In this document: positions 10,716 through 21,160 of the stretch, piece by piece | Numbering within the stretch: the stretch's first letter is position 1 | Layout: every line of letters begins with the position of its first letter | Origin: Saprospiraceae bacterium | GTDB lineage: Bacteria; Bacteroidota; Bacteroidia; Chitinophagales; Saprospiraceae | DNA: 33,544 bases | NCBI GenBank assembly: GCA_012031785.1 | Contig: JAAUTG010000011.1 | Span: 1 to 33,544, forward strand | Direction: 5' to 3' | The notes under the pieces: generated by a model | The model's input: only the letters and a program-made list of their open reading frames with translations | What the model was told of the DNA's origin: nothing | The model's database searches: none | Made by a program: the position numbers and the translations under genes

Positions 10716-10934
10716 ATGAGTTATTAAAAATCTCCCAAAGAAAAGAAAAATTTAGTTGAGATTTTATCTAAAATAGGGAACAAATACGATAAAATTATTT
10801 TTCAATTTGTAAAAGTTGAATTTTTGTCCGCTTTTGATTGGATTACGCTTAATTTTATTTGGAATTATTTAAGTAAAGAAGTGATTTTAGGCAATATAGA
10901 AGTAGAAGATAGGTGGAGAGGCGAAAGTATATAG
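10716..10934 (+). pseudogene. Possible small ORF with stop at codon 4
   Basis: An ATG directly abutting element E3 is in frame with a TAG 72 codons later, but codon 4 is TAA and there is no other in-frame ATG. The remaining 68 codons look protein-like (for example AFDWITLNFIWNYL, then a charged GNIEVEDRW tail). They match nothing I know. It may be a decayed gene, a sequencing error at codon 4, or chance in AT-rich DNA. A stem-loop (10933-10964) overlaps its end. Confidence 0.2.
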
Positions 10935-10964
10935 CGGACAAACGGCTTTGCTCGTCTGTCCGCT
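10933..10964. terminator. GC-rich stem-loop, weak terminator candidate
   Basis: AGCGGACA (10933-10940) pairs perfectly with TGTCCGCT (10957-10964), and a further ACGG/TCGT pairing lies inside after one mismatch. The stem is strong, but no T tract follows on either strand. Its role as a terminator for the RND operon reading leftwards is therefore only a guess. Confidence 0.3.
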
Positions 10965-10990
10965 GTAGTTCTGTATCGTATTGATTACAG

Positions 10991-11135
10991 AGGTTACGCA
11001 ACTGATTGCTTAGTGGTAAGGTTGTTCAACAAAGTTGTATTATTGAAAGGAATAACTTTCAATAAATGGTCTAGCATAAGACTTTAAAACGAACGCTTAA
11101 TACCCTTACAAATTACCAATCTAACTGCGTAACCT
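10991..11135 (-). repeat. Palindromic intergenic element, copy E4
   Basis: The ends AGGTTACGCA (10991-11000) and TGCGTAACCT (11126-11135) are perfect inverted repeats, and weaker complementarity continues inwards. The minus strand carries the core: GTTCGTTTTAAAG is the reverse complement of 11082-11094, followed by TTATGCTAGACCATTT and GAAAGTTATTC. The element starts six bases after the stop codon of the RND pump gene, in the same orientation as that gene. Confidence 0.65.
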
Positions 11136-11141
11136 TAGTGA

Positions 11142-14100
11142 TTACGCTGTTTTTGCATATTTCCCACCGCGTAAGTAAGATTTTAAGCGGTAGAATAACC
11201 AAAATAAAACTGGCACAACTACCAGCGTCAAGAATGTAGCAAAAGTCAAACCATAAATTACAGTCCAAGCCATTGGTCCCCAGAAAGAAGCATTATCCCC
11301 ACCAATAAAGATTTTTGGGTCCGATTCTGATATTAGGGTAAAGAAGTTGAAATTGAAACCTATGGCAAGTGGAATCAAACCAAGTATTGTAGTGATAGCG
11401 GTCAAAAGTACAGGACGCAAACGTGTTGAACCTGCCTGAATTACTGCTTGTTTCACATCCTCTTTTGCCAACTGTAACGGATGATTCAAACCGAGTTCAT
11501 CTAGTTTTTGCTTAATGAGCAAGTTAGTATAATCCAACAGTACGATGGCATTGTTCACCACCACTCCTGCTAAGGAGACAATTCCAACGCCTGTGAATAC
11601 AATCGAAATATTACCACCAAACACTGCGTAACCAATTAAAACTCCAATGGTACTGAAAAGTACAGTCAATAGAATGATAAATGGAGCAGAAAGGGAATTG
11701 AACTGCAAAACAAGAATGATTAAAATTAGGAATACGGCTATCAATAAAGCTGCGGAAAGGAAAGCAGAAGTCTCTTCTTGCTGCTCTTGCTCGCCTGTAA
11801 ACTCATAAGAAAATCCAGTAGGCAATGGATAATTCTCCATAGTGGCGCGCAATTCATTCACAATTTCATTGGCGTTGTACCCTGCTACCACGTTGGAATA
11901 AATCGTCAACACACGCTCCAAATCCTTGCGCTTGATGGCACTGTAAGTGGAAGTGTATTTTACACTTGCTACGGAAGCAATTGGAATTTGAATTAGTTTA
12001 CCCGTGTTGTTGCGGAACGTCAAACGCTGATTTAATAAGTCATCCACATTGTTGCGGTACTTTTCATCGAGTCTCACCGTGATAGGATATTCATCTTCTC
12101 CTTCTTTAAATTGCGACACTTCTCGTCCAAATACCGCAGTGCGGATGGCACTAGATATTTGGAAGGTGGATAATCCATAGCGACGCGCTACTTCTCGGTC
12201 AATATTGATTTCCAATTCAGGTTTACCTACTTGGATGTCGCTCTTCAATTCTTGAATGCCTGGAATGTTCAAATTGTTGAAGTGATTAATAACTTCTCCA
12301 CCTAACGTCACTAGTTGATTGATATCATCCCCTCGAATTTCAAGGTTGATGGGCTTACCTGTTGGAGGACCTTCCGCATTTTTATCTACCACAATTTGAA
12401 TACCAGGATAACCTTGCAAGGCTTCTCGTATCTTATTCATAATCTCGAAGGTAGATATGCCGTCGCGCTCTTGAGCAGCCACGAATTGAACCGTAATACG
12501 TGCCTTATTCGGTGAAGAACCTGGTTCTGGTGGTGCGTTTGGATCGGAAGTATTTTCTCCAATTTGAGTTAGTACGGCTTCCACCACTTTTCCATACGGC
12601 GTGACCACTTTTTCAATATTCTGCTCTAAATTTTTGATAGCCAAGTCAGTAGCTTCAATATCTGAACCTAGTGGCAATTCTACAAAAGCATTTACATAAA
12701 GTGGGTCAGCAGATGGGAAAAATTCAATTTTTAGCGTTCTAATGCTAATAAGGTATATAGAGAAAATCAATAACAGGAATACGCCTAGTAATACTAATCC
12801 TGGCACTCGTAAAGCACCTTTTACAAAAAATCTATATCCATTTTCCAGCAAAGGCAAAATATTGTTTTGGAAATAGAACGAAGATGGGCGTAGCAAGAAA
12901 AAGTTGAATAACGTTACTAGACCTACGATTAAAAAGGAATTTCTTGCCCACATCCAAGAAGATGCTGTGCTAGTATCAATCAGATGAAATACGCCTGCCA
13001 GCAGTAAAGTTCCAATACCTGTTATAAGCGCGTTTCTCCTGCGCTTTCTTCGGATTGCTATATCGTCTGCGCGTGCGTCAATTTTCATAAATTGAGCAGC
13101 TACGGCTGGATTGATTGCTAATGCCACAAAAAGGGAAGATGTCAATACAATAATCAAGGTGAATGGCATATAGTACATAAACTCACCTACTAAGCCGGGC
13201 CAAAAGGCTAACGGTAAGAATGCGGCTAAAGTAGTAGCAGTGGAAGAGATAATCGCTACTGCCACTTCTCCTGCGCCAAATTTGGCAGCCTCTTTTGCAG
13301 AGTACCCTTCCTGCATGTAGCGGTACATATTTTCTACTACCACAATACCATTGTCCACAAGCATTCCGAGTGCAAGAATCAAACCAAATAAAACGACGAT
13401 ATTGATGGTTACGCCTGTTTGGCCAAGTATTAAAAAACCCATCAACATGGAAAGCGGAATCGCCAATCCTACTAAAGACGCATTGCGTAAACCTAGAAAA
13501 AACAATAAAACCAAAACCACTAGGATTACGCCAGAAATAATACTATTCTCTAGGTTACTCACTTGGTCGCGCGTATTGACCGACTGATCGTTGAAAAGGC
13601 TGATTTTTAAATCTGAAGGTAATGATTTTTTGCATCTTCAATTATGGCATAGATTTGGTCAGCAGCAAAGAGCAAATTTCTACCTTTGCGCTTGATGATG
13701 TCCAAAGAAATAACTGGCAATTGGTCAGAACGAGCAATACTGGTGCGGTCTTGATAGCTGAAGTTTACTTCTGCAATGTCGCGCAGATAAACAGGTCGCT
13801 GTTCTTCGCTTTTTACAATCAAGTTCTTCAACTCTTCTACATGCTCAAATTCTCCTTTCACGCGAATGGCGCGGCGAAAGTCATTGGTCACGATTTCACC
13901 AGCAGAAAGTGTTACGTTTTCACTTGTAATGGCATTCTCCACGTCGCCATAACTGACTTCGTAGCTACTCATTTTAAGTAAATCTAAATCCACTTTCACC
14001 TCGCGTTCCAGCGCGCCCTTGAGTTGTACTTCCGAGAGTTCGTCAATATCCTCTAATTTATCTTGCAAAAATTCTGCATACTTACGTAATTCATCCACAG

Positions 14101-14599
14101 GATAATCTCCAGAAACGTTTACCGAAACGATAGGCAATTCTGAAAAATTGATGTCCAGCACCAATGGGTCTTGGTCTAAGTCGTTAGGTAAGTCACTTTT
14201 GGACTTGTCCACTGCGTCTTTCACGCGGCGTACCACTTCGTCCAAGTCCTCATCGGCTTCAAATTCTACGGTAATTACCGAGTAATCTTGCACCGAAGTG
14301 GAGCGAATGGATTTCACCCCTTCCACACCCTGCACTTCTTTTTCTATGGGGCGAGTGACCAAATTTTCAATATCTGGCGCGGAGTTACCAAAATAAGGGG
14401 TATTGATATAAACGGTTGGTAAAGAAACTTCTGGAAATTGCTCCTTTGCAATGTTGTTGTAAGTCCAAACTCCAAAAATCCCGATAACAAGAATAAGCAA
14501 AAAAACAGTAGTGATGTTATTGACAGACCAAGTGGATAAGAAAAATTCCCTTTGTTGGTCGTTTTTCTTATCGAGTAGGTTAGGTTGTTGTTGTTCCAT
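11142..14599 (-). CDS. RND-family inner-membrane efflux pump (one probable indel)
   Basis: AcrB/HAE1-like proton-driven transporter. TM1 is near residues 30-50 (NITTVFLLILVIGIF), the first periplasmic porter domain follows, and a bundle of membrane helices includes the TM4 motif LGMLVDNGIVVVEN, whose Asp belongs to the proton relay. A second large periplasmic domain and a second helix bundle follow, ending in a basic cytoplasmic tail. One A is missing in the run at 13626-13631. Restoring it joins the two halves through AKKSLPSDLKISLFNDQS into about 1152 residues, slightly longer than AcrB. TM4 has VDN where AcrB has VDD; this is common in related RND proteins. The start lies 39 bp after the adaptor gene, so the two are co-transcribed. 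The substrate (drug, detergent or metabolite) cannot be told from sequence. Confidence 0.93.
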
Positions 14600-14638
14600 A
14601 AAATTTTAGTTATTGACAATCTATAATTTAAAGATGGG

Positions 14639-15789
14639 TTACTGAACGACCTCTATTAATGCGTTATCCACTAGGGTTTGCGCACCTTTTACCACCAATT
14701 CTTCGTTGCCTTGTAAACCCTTCTCAATGACTACATTATTTTTGTAAGTGCGTCCAGTTTCTACATACACTTTTTGGCGATTCTACCGCTACCGTTGGTT
14801 TCCACTACAAACACAAAGTCTGCTCCCCCAATTTCCTGCTGTACCAACTCAATCGGAATCACGATGGCATCTTTCTGTTCGTAATCCTTTATTTGCATGG
14901 TTGCCAATAAATTAGGTTTTACCAAACCACCGCTGTTCGTAATTTCGGCTTCTACTTGTAGTGTGCGGTTGTTTTTATCAATAGTTCTAGCAATTTCAGT
15001 GACTGTTACTGTATTCTCCCAATCCAAAGCAGGAATAGTTGCTTGTACTTTTTCTCCTTTGCGAATTGCTCGAATCAATGTTTCTGGTACATCTGCCACG
15101 ATTTTTACTTTGCTAGTATTCAAAATCATAGCAATTGGCGCACCTGGTGCTGCAATCTCACCTGTCTTGGTGTTCAGCATTTCTACTACACCCGAAATAG
15201 GTGCATAGACGCTAGACTTACTCAATTGCAACTTGATGGTTTCTAAGCTTTTGTCTAAGCGTTCTTTATTGTTCTTGGCTTGCAAATACTGTACTTCAGA
15301 ACCAATTTTTTGTTCCCACAAACGTTGCTGACGAGTGTATAATTCGTTTGCTAATTCCAATTGTGTTTCCAGTTCTGCAATTTGCTTTTCTACGGATTCC
15401 AAATCTACTTTTGCCACCAACTGTCCTTTATTGACGTTTTGTCCTTCTTTGATGCGCAATTCTAAAATGCGTCCACCTGTTTCGCTGGCAATAGTCACTA
15501 AATCGTCCGCTTCAATAGAGCCTTGCACTTCCGTGTAGTGTGTAAAAGTGGTTTTTGTTAACGGTTGTGTTGTGACTGCAAAGGATTTGTCTGCCACCGT
15601 TGAATCTAATGCTTCAATTTCCGATTCCAATTGTTTAACGACTTCTGAAATAGCTTTCAGCTCGCCCTGTTTTTCTTTCAATAAAGTACGTTTACCTTCC
15701 AAATCTTGAGGGTAGGTCTCCTCTGTTGAGGACGTACCACAAGCATAAAGGAAAGAAAATAATATGATAATAAAGAATATTCGATTCAT
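14639..15789 (-). CDS. RND periplasmic adaptor lipoprotein (one probable indel)
   Basis: Membrane fusion protein linking the RND pump to its TolC channel. The signal peptide ends in a lipobox (FLYAC, Cys17), so it should be lipid-anchored. Residues about 25-65 form a coiled coil. The barrel-sandwich (lipoyl) halves flank an alpha-hairpin: EGQNVNKGQLVAKVD leads into it, and the second half contains SSVYAPISGVVEMLNTKTGEIAAPG. A beta-barrel domain and a membrane-proximal domain follow. One A is missing at 14771-14775. With it restored the end reads KKVYVETGRTYKNNVVIEKG and on to a TAA at 14639-14641, about 383 residues, normal for the family. The tolC gene lies 213 bp upstream and the pump gene 39 bp downstream. 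Confidence 0.92.
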
Positions 15790-16002
15790 TTTAATTAATG
15801 ATTAAAAATAGAAAAATGGATTAACGCCTTATAAACAGGCTTGGAATAATTAAAAAATAAAACTTTTATTTCGTCCAATAAAGGTTTTTCTTTATTGTTG
15901 ATACGAAGTCGAATTTATTTTATGAACTTTGCCAAGCAAGCGTTTTAACTTCTTTGGATTTTGTTTTTGATACCTTCTTTTCAGGTATCAACTGTCGGTT
16001 CA

Positions 16003-17331
16003 TTAAAATTTTCCCAATGCTTTCTCTAAGTCAGTTTTAGCCACCAGCAAATCATACAGTGAAGTGATGTAATTCCCTTGCGCTTGGTACAGGTCAGCTT
16101 CTGCTTGTGTCACTTCCAAACTTGAGCCTACTCCCTCACGGTACTTCACTTGTGTAGTGGTATGGATGGATTGTGCTAAATCTAGGCTGTTTTGGCTAGT
16201 CGTGACATTGCGTTTTGCGTTCAAATACGAAATTTTTGCGTTGGCATATTCCAAATTAGTAGCATTGACAAATTCTTCGTATTGAATTTGTGTTTTTTGC
16301 AAGTCCACCTCTGCTTGTTGCAGCTTGTATTTTCTAGTGTGGTCAAAAATTGGAATTTTCAACTGTGCGCCCACAATAGTAGCATTCAACCATCCAGGTT
16401 GGTCGCCGTCAAAAACATTATCACGCTGCAAGGTAAGTTGCTGGGTACCAAAGGCATATAAGCTAGGTAGCTGTCCTGCTTTGATGGATTGAAGATTCAT
16501 TTCGTTGAGGGTTTGCCCTGCTTTTATCACATCGTATTCTGGACGCTTTGTAATATCCAGTTGGTTTTCAGCTACATTGATGTCTTCTACCAACGTGTTA
16601 CCCACTAAAATATCAATATTGTCTGCCAGCTCAATGGCTTCTGTAAGCGGCATTCCCATTTGAAATTTTAACAAGTTGTGACTAAGAACAATAAATTGAC
16701 CTACATTTTCAGCTTGCGCCCTCAAGTTGTTTAATGAAAGTTCTAAACGATCCACATCTAGTTTTTCGATGAACCCTTCTTTGTAGAAAGCCTGCGTTTC
16801 ATTGAGTGTAGCCTCCAAATTGCTGATATTTTTATCGAGCACTTCCTTATTTTTTTGTGCAATCAAGGCAGCTAAATAAGATTTTGCTACATTGTAGCGC
16901 AACTCGGATTTGGTTTGATCTATTTGTTTCACCACCAATTCTCGATACACTTTTGCAGCTTTTAATCCAACAAATACACTAGGGTCGAAAATAATAGCAT
17001 TGGCATCGAGTGTAGCGGTCAAGTTATTTTTCAAGCCAAACTCTACCACTGCAAATTCCCCCTCGGGTCCACCAAAGGCAGACAAGGGCAACAAACTTTT
17101 AGGGAGATCAATAAAATATTGGTACTGTACATTAGCTGCCAACGTTGGGATAGCGGAAGCACGAACTTCTTGAATCTGTGCCTCTGCATCGGTCAAATCC
17201 ATTTGAGCCAACCGAACGTTGTTGCTATTCTGTACTGCATACTGAAGTGCCTCTTCCAAAGAAAGTGAACGCTGAGCATTCACTGCCAAAGAGAGGCATA
17301 GAACAATAACAGTCAAGTGAATAAACTTCAT
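16003..17331 (-). CDS. TolC-like outer-membrane efflux channel
   Basis: Outer-membrane factor of the tripartite pump. The 442-residue length is usual. The signal peptide is MKFIHLTVIVLCLSLAVNAQ. Two OEP repeats follow, each starting with the LxxAlxxAlxxN type of pattern (SLEEALQYAVQNSNNVRLAQMD near residue 25; the second around the KRPEYDVIKAGQTLNEMNL segment). Long heptad-rich helices lie between, and VKYREGVGSSLEVTQAEADLY near the C-terminus is a hallmark of the family. The frame is intact. It sits between the TetR gene (51 bp upstream) and the adaptor gene, in the order regulator-channel-adaptor-pump. A hairpin (TTGATACC/GGTATCAA around 15967-15990) follows the stop, but no T tract lies behind it on this strand. 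Confidence 0.93.
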   Translation of the reverse strand: MKFIHLTVIVLCLSLAVNAQRSLSLEEALQYAVQNSNNVRLAQMDLTDAEAQIQEVRASAIPTLAANVQYQYFIDLPKSLLPLSAFGGPEGEFAVVEFGLKNNLTATLDANAIIFDPSVFVGLKAAKVYRELVVKQIDQTKSELRYNVAKSYLAALIAQKNKEVLDKNISNLEATLNETQAFYKEGFIEKLDVDRLELSLNNLRAQAENVGQFIVLSHNLLKFQMGMPLTEAIELADNIDILVGNTLVEDINVAENQLDITKRPEYDVIKAGQTLNEMNLQSIKAGQLPSLYAFGTQQLTLQRDNVFDGDQPGWLNATIVGAQLKIPIFDHTRKYKLQQAEVDLQKTQIQYEEFVNATNLEYANAKISYLNAKRNVTTSQNSLDLAQSIHTTTQVKYREGVGSSLEVTQAEADLYQAQGNYITSLYDLLVAKTDLEKALGKF

Positions 17332-17382
17332 AATTATGGATGATTTAGATGATTTATTTTTACTTTTAAGGGTGATGAATTG

Positions 17383-17996
17383 CTAACCAATACCTTTTTC
17401 AAGGCTGTAAAGTTCCAATAATGCAAGACCTTGTGGCGAGGCAATGCCATGAATATGATAGTTCATAAACATTTCTACCACTTTATATTTTGGATATTCT
17501 TGAAGCGGAAAAATCTCATCTCCTGCTATAATCATTGCAGTTGTCACATATATTTTTGAAATAATATCTGCATCAATTTCTTTGCGATACAAACCTTCTG
17601 CCAGCCCTCTTTCAAGATTGGATTTGATTTGTGTGTAGATATGTGCTTTGCGCAAATCATTCATCGTACACCAACTTTCGTGATGGTATTTTTGCAAATC
17701 ATACATCAGCGCAGGCGATACCTTGCGCAAGGTATGGATCACATGCTTTGCGATTTCCAGAATTTCTTTTACAGCATTATCGGATAGGGTGCGAATTTGG
17801 ACGAATGCCTCCAAATCTTGCTCTACTTTGGCAAGCATAATCTGTTGTATCAATTCTGACTTGTTGGAAAAGTATTGATACAATGTTTTTTAGATATCCC
17901 TAAATTTCCAGCGATCTCATCCATGGTTACGCTACGAATACCGTAACTTAGGAAAAGCTCGCCGGCTTTTACCAAAATCTCATTTTTAATTGTCAT
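17383..17996 (-). CDS. TetR-family transcriptional regulator (one probable indel)
   Basis: Probable local repressor of the efflux operon. With one A restored in the run at 17886-17891 the protein is about 204 residues from the ATG at 17996. The N-terminal helix-turn-helix reads GIRSVTMDEIAGNLGISKKTLYQYF and on into SNKSELIQQ, the classic TetR_N pattern. The remaining helices form a ligand-binding and dimerisation domain without a recognisable ligand type. It is first in the operon, 51 bp before the tolC-like gene. A TACCTTTG box 19 bp upstream suggests a promoter for the whole unit, where autoregulation could act. Without the correction the DNA-binding domain would be split. Confidence 0.9.
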
Positions 17997-18014
17997 CGAG
18001 TGATTTCTTCAATG

Positions 18015-18022
18015 CAAAGGTA
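18015..18022 (-). promoter_or_regulatory. Promoter -7 box of the efflux operon
   Basis: TACCTTTG matches the Bacteroidota -7 consensus TAnnTTTG and ends 18 bp before the tetR start. No good TTG -33 element was seen at the expected distance. Confidence 0.45.
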
Positions 18023-18120
18023 AACACAAAAAACTTTAATAGGTTTCATAGTTTCCTGAGAATTTTTCTCTTTTCGACGAATGCTTATTTTTAAAAGATA
18101 AAAGTAGGGTAGAAGAGCTT

Positions 18121-18151
18121 AAAAAAAAGGGACTACCTCACGGTAGCCCCC
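18121..18151 (-). terminator. Intrinsic terminator of the Asp-box protein gene
   Basis: On the minus strand a GC-rich hairpin (GGGGCTACC / GGTAGTCCC with one internal mismatch, loop GTGA region) is followed directly by eight T residues (18121-18128). It lies about 80 bp beyond the stop at 18228 and ahead of the tetR promoter, so it separates the two units. Confidence 0.8.
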
Positions 18152-18227
18152 ACAGGGATATATTGCATGAATATTGGGAAACTTCTTCTGTAAAAGGTAA
18201 AGTATTTTATTTTGCTAGTTCAATAGA

Positions 18228-20074
18228 TTATGGCTGCACAACTAATTTTTTGGATGCTATACCTTGTGCCGTGCGAATAGTAACTAAATAATTACCTGCA
18301 CTCCACCCATCCATTTCAAAGGTATGATTACCTGCTGGTAGGATGTCATCGAATAGTATTTTTACAAGTTTCCCTTGCTGGTCAAAGATTTGAATAGCGG
18401 CTTTCGCACTTTGCTTCATCGTCACTTGCAAACTTGCGCTACCTGATGTTGGGTTTGGGGTTGGACCTTCCAACACAAAATCAGCTTCTAGGGTCTGAAT
18501 TGCAACCACGCCTCCAGCTTCTCTGAAAGGGACAAAAGCAATGTAAAGATCAATGTTGCCATCGTTGCTGCGTCCGTCAGACCAAATGGGAATACCATAA
18601 GTCGTAGTAGCAAGGGTTTGTGTATATTCTCCAATGCCAAAGCCACCATTTTTTTCTCCAATTTTTGAGAAGTCAGCAGCCTCTGAAGATACCGCAAAGT
18701 TAGGTGCGAAAGTGCTGCCTCCATCTTCTGAATAGGTCATGTAATAGCGTGTTTTGCAAATTTTCAGCGTCTTCGCGGCGGTCGTACCAAGTTACTACTA
18801 AAGTACCCTTGGACTTACGGCAATAGCTTGGGATAAAATTGGTGGCTATCAGGAAGTTGGTCATCGTTGAGGACGTATGCTGCCTCCCAAGTGTTTCCAC
18901 CATCTTTAGAGCGCGAAAAGTAAATATCTAATCCTTCGGTTTTCTTTTGTGCTGCGCCATTTGCAGTCCAAACCGTGTACAGATAGCCATCATAATTACC
19001 GCCAGATTTATCCACTACCGTATGCGGACAAGGGTACAATCTATCTTGATCCACACCTACCACGTTGCTTTCGGGTTCATCACCAGAAAGGCGCGGAATA
19101 TGGAAGTCCGCAATTTTGGCTTCTGGCGTAAAAGTTTCGCCTCCATCTTTTGATTTGGCGTAGTAAAGGGACCAATTTAATGAATCTAAAGTGCCAGCAA
19201 AAGTAACGTGAATCTGCCCTTTGCTATCCACATCCATACTTGTAAACTGGACTAGTTTGTAGGCGTTGCTATTGACATGAATTGCAGAATCTTGAAAATT
19301 AGTAGCAGTTGGTGTTTTCTTTTTGAATGTAATGTTAGTTGCTAAGCTGTCTCCAAAAGATTGAATCGTCAAGTAGGCAGCGTAAATATTATTGCGATAG
19401 GGAGAATCAGAATGGTCTATTGCCAACCATTCCTTATCCACAAATTTACTGAAATCGCCACCAACTGCATCTAGTAAGTCCCCTGAATCAATAGGGGTAT
19501 CGCTTTCTTCCCAAGTTTTTCCACCATCTGTGGAAGTGGCAAATCGCAGGTCAATTCCAAAATTCAAAGGCAACTGAAACCTCAAAGTAAGCCAGCAAAG
19601 ATAGGCAGTTCCCTCTGTATCAAATACTAAAATGGGGTCACCACCACCCAGTATAAAGTCGTTTGCTGAAGTGCCATTAAAATCACTAAGTTGCCAAGTT
19701 GCGCCAAAATCGTTGGTATAATAAATTGGGAAGGTCAGTGGAGCAACTAGGTTGCCAGGGTCGTTGCGCATGGCACAAACAATAATATTGTTCGTGTCTC
19801 TCGGATTGATAGCAGCGTGTAGTTCTGATTCTGCTTCTGGCGTAACGTCCAAAAAATTATCGTTACTTCTGGACTCTATAGAAGGAAGTGACGAATTTAC
19901 ATCAGTAGGTAATTTTAAAGCTTCATTTTCAAGATGATACGCTACAAAATCTTTTAAATTGGTACGTAGTTTATGCGTTATGAAAGCGCGTTTTAACGCA
20001 TTGGATTGAGCATTAAGGTTGTTGGTAAGGCATAAACAAAGGATTCCTACAACGATTAACAATCGCTTACTCAT
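18228..20074 (-). CDS. Secreted Asp-box (BNR/sialidase-like) protein with T9SS sorting domain (three probable indels)
   Basis: A cell-surface or secreted beta-propeller of about 615 residues. The signal peptide is residues 1-22 (MSKRLLIVVGILCLCLTNNLNA). Five Asp-box-like turns are visible: TNDFGATWQL, STDGGKTWEE, SKDGGETFTP, SKDGGNTWEA and, after the frame breaks, SEDGGSTFAP. The C-terminal 85 residues from GPTPNPTSGSASLQV are a type A Por/T9SS sorting domain ending in KKLVVQP. One base is missing in each of 18827-18832 and 18805-18812, and one is extra in 18752-18755. Correction gives a continuous VSP-G-TLVVTWYDRREDAENLQ then TRYYMTYSEDGG. Such proteins are often labelled exo-alpha-sialidase, but I do not see the catalytic FRIP arginine motif. 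Enzymatic activity is therefore unproven. Confidence 0.82.
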
Positions 20075-20269
20075 GTTGATAAATTTAAGTTTTTAATGCT
20101 TTGAACGCAAGCAAAGCGATTGGTCGTTCCACCTCTCGACTTGCGGCTCAAAACCTAATCGGTTTAAAAAATCAAAAAAATGTAGGGAATTGAAAAAAGG
20201 AAGATTAGTTGTGTATGAACTGGTTGCTATTGGAATGTATTGCTGTGTATAACACGTCAATACAGGATG

Positions 20270-20277
20270 CAAAGATA
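20270..20277 (-). promoter_or_regulatory. Promoter -7 box for the Asp-box protein gene
   Basis: TATCTTTG on the minus strand fits TAnnTTTG exactly. No clear -33 TTG was found. It lies about 195 bp before the ATG at 20074. Confidence 0.4.
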
Positions 20278-20363
20278 ATTTTTTATTCTTACATGATGCC
20301 TTTTTTTGATATTTTAAGTGTTAAATTTTTTAATTCAACTGTTTTAAACTTCTCAAAATAGGT

Positions 20364-20371
20364 TATCTTTG
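20364..20371 (+). promoter_or_regulatory. Promoter -7 box for adk
   Basis: TATCTTTG matches TAnnTTTG, about 200 bp before the adk start. The -33 region is not consensus. Confidence 0.4.
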
Positions 20372-20569
20372 TTGCTTGAGGCTTTTGAAGGCTCAAATAA
20401 TTTTCAAACAGGAAAGATAATACCTGATTTATAACTTATAACTCAACCACAAGCTGCTGAAAAACATTTCAACAAATCGTAAAACCTTTTGATTGTGAAT
20501 ATACTCAAACGCTTGCGCTTTATTACAAATTTTTTATTTTCGCCTATTCATCAACAAACAAAGTCAAGA

Positions 20570-21148
20570 ATGACGAATATTATTCTTTTCGGACCTCCTG
20601 GTTCAGGAAAAGGAACTCAAGCACAGTTACTAGTAGAACGTTTCGGACTGTTACACATTTCAACAGGTGATTTATTTAGATATGAAATTGGAAATAAGAC
20701 TCCACTCGGCATTGAAGCAAAAAGTTACATAGACCGTGGGGCGTTAGTGCCTGATAGTGTGACTATTGGAATGTTGAAAAATAAAATGGATGCCAGTCCA
20801 GAAGTCAAGGGTATCATATTTGATGGCTATCCACGAACAATTCCACAAGCAGCAGCTCTTGATAATTTATTGAGTGAAAGAGGGAGCGCAGTTCATGCCA
20901 TCATTGCTTTGGAAGTGGAAGAAGAAGAAATTGTGAAACGCCTGCTGGATAGAGGAAAAACCTCTGGTAGAACAGACGATAATAACGAAGAGGTGATTCG
21001 CCACCGTATTCAGGTTTATCATAACGAAACCTCTCCTGTATTCAATTATTACGATGAAAAAGGAAAGGGCTTTAAAGTCGCTGGAATGGGTAGTATTGAA
21101 GATATTGCGTCCAGATTAGCTGGTGTAATGCACTCTATTGATAAGTAG
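20570..21148 (+). CDS. adk: Adenylate kinase, short-LID type
   Basis: Catalyses ATP + AMP = 2 ADP in the cytoplasm. From the ATG at 20570 the protein is 192 residues and begins MTNIILFGPPGSGKGTQ, so the P-loop is at residues 8-16 as in other Adk. The AMP-binding region reads HISTGDLFR, and GYPRT stands where most have GFPRT. The LID is the short form without zinc cysteines (LLDRGKTSGRTDDNNEE), followed by RIQVYHNETSPVFNYY. The frame is open upstream to 20489 (non-ATG), but the extra 27 residues have no counterpart in the family, so I start at 20570. A palindromic element begins 13 bp after the stop. Confidence 0.96.
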   Translation: MTNIILFGPPGSGKGTQAQLLVERFGLLHISTGDLFRYEIGNKTPLGIEAKSYIDRGALVPDSVTIGMLKNKMDASPEVKGIIFDGYPRTIPQAAALDNLLSERGSAVHAIIALEVEEEEIVKRLLDRGKTSGRTDDNNEEVIRHRIQVYHNETSPVFNYYDEKGKGFKVAGMGSIEDIASRLAGVMHSIDK

Positions 21149-21160
21149 CTCATCTCGAAC

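Larger units (their letters stand above)
20075..20569. other. Divergent intergenic region, Asp-box gene / adk
   Basis: The region holds two oppositely directed -7 boxes about 90 bp apart, listed separately, and otherwise AT-rich DNA. No gene or stable hairpin was seen. The leader of the Asp-box gene would be about 190 nt and that of adk about 190 nt. Confidence 0.5.

Noticed and set aside
15967-15990. Terminator after the tolC-like gene
   Set aside because: The hairpin is perfect (8 bp) but is followed by A-rich, not T-rich, DNA on the transcribed strand, and the operon order argues for read-through.
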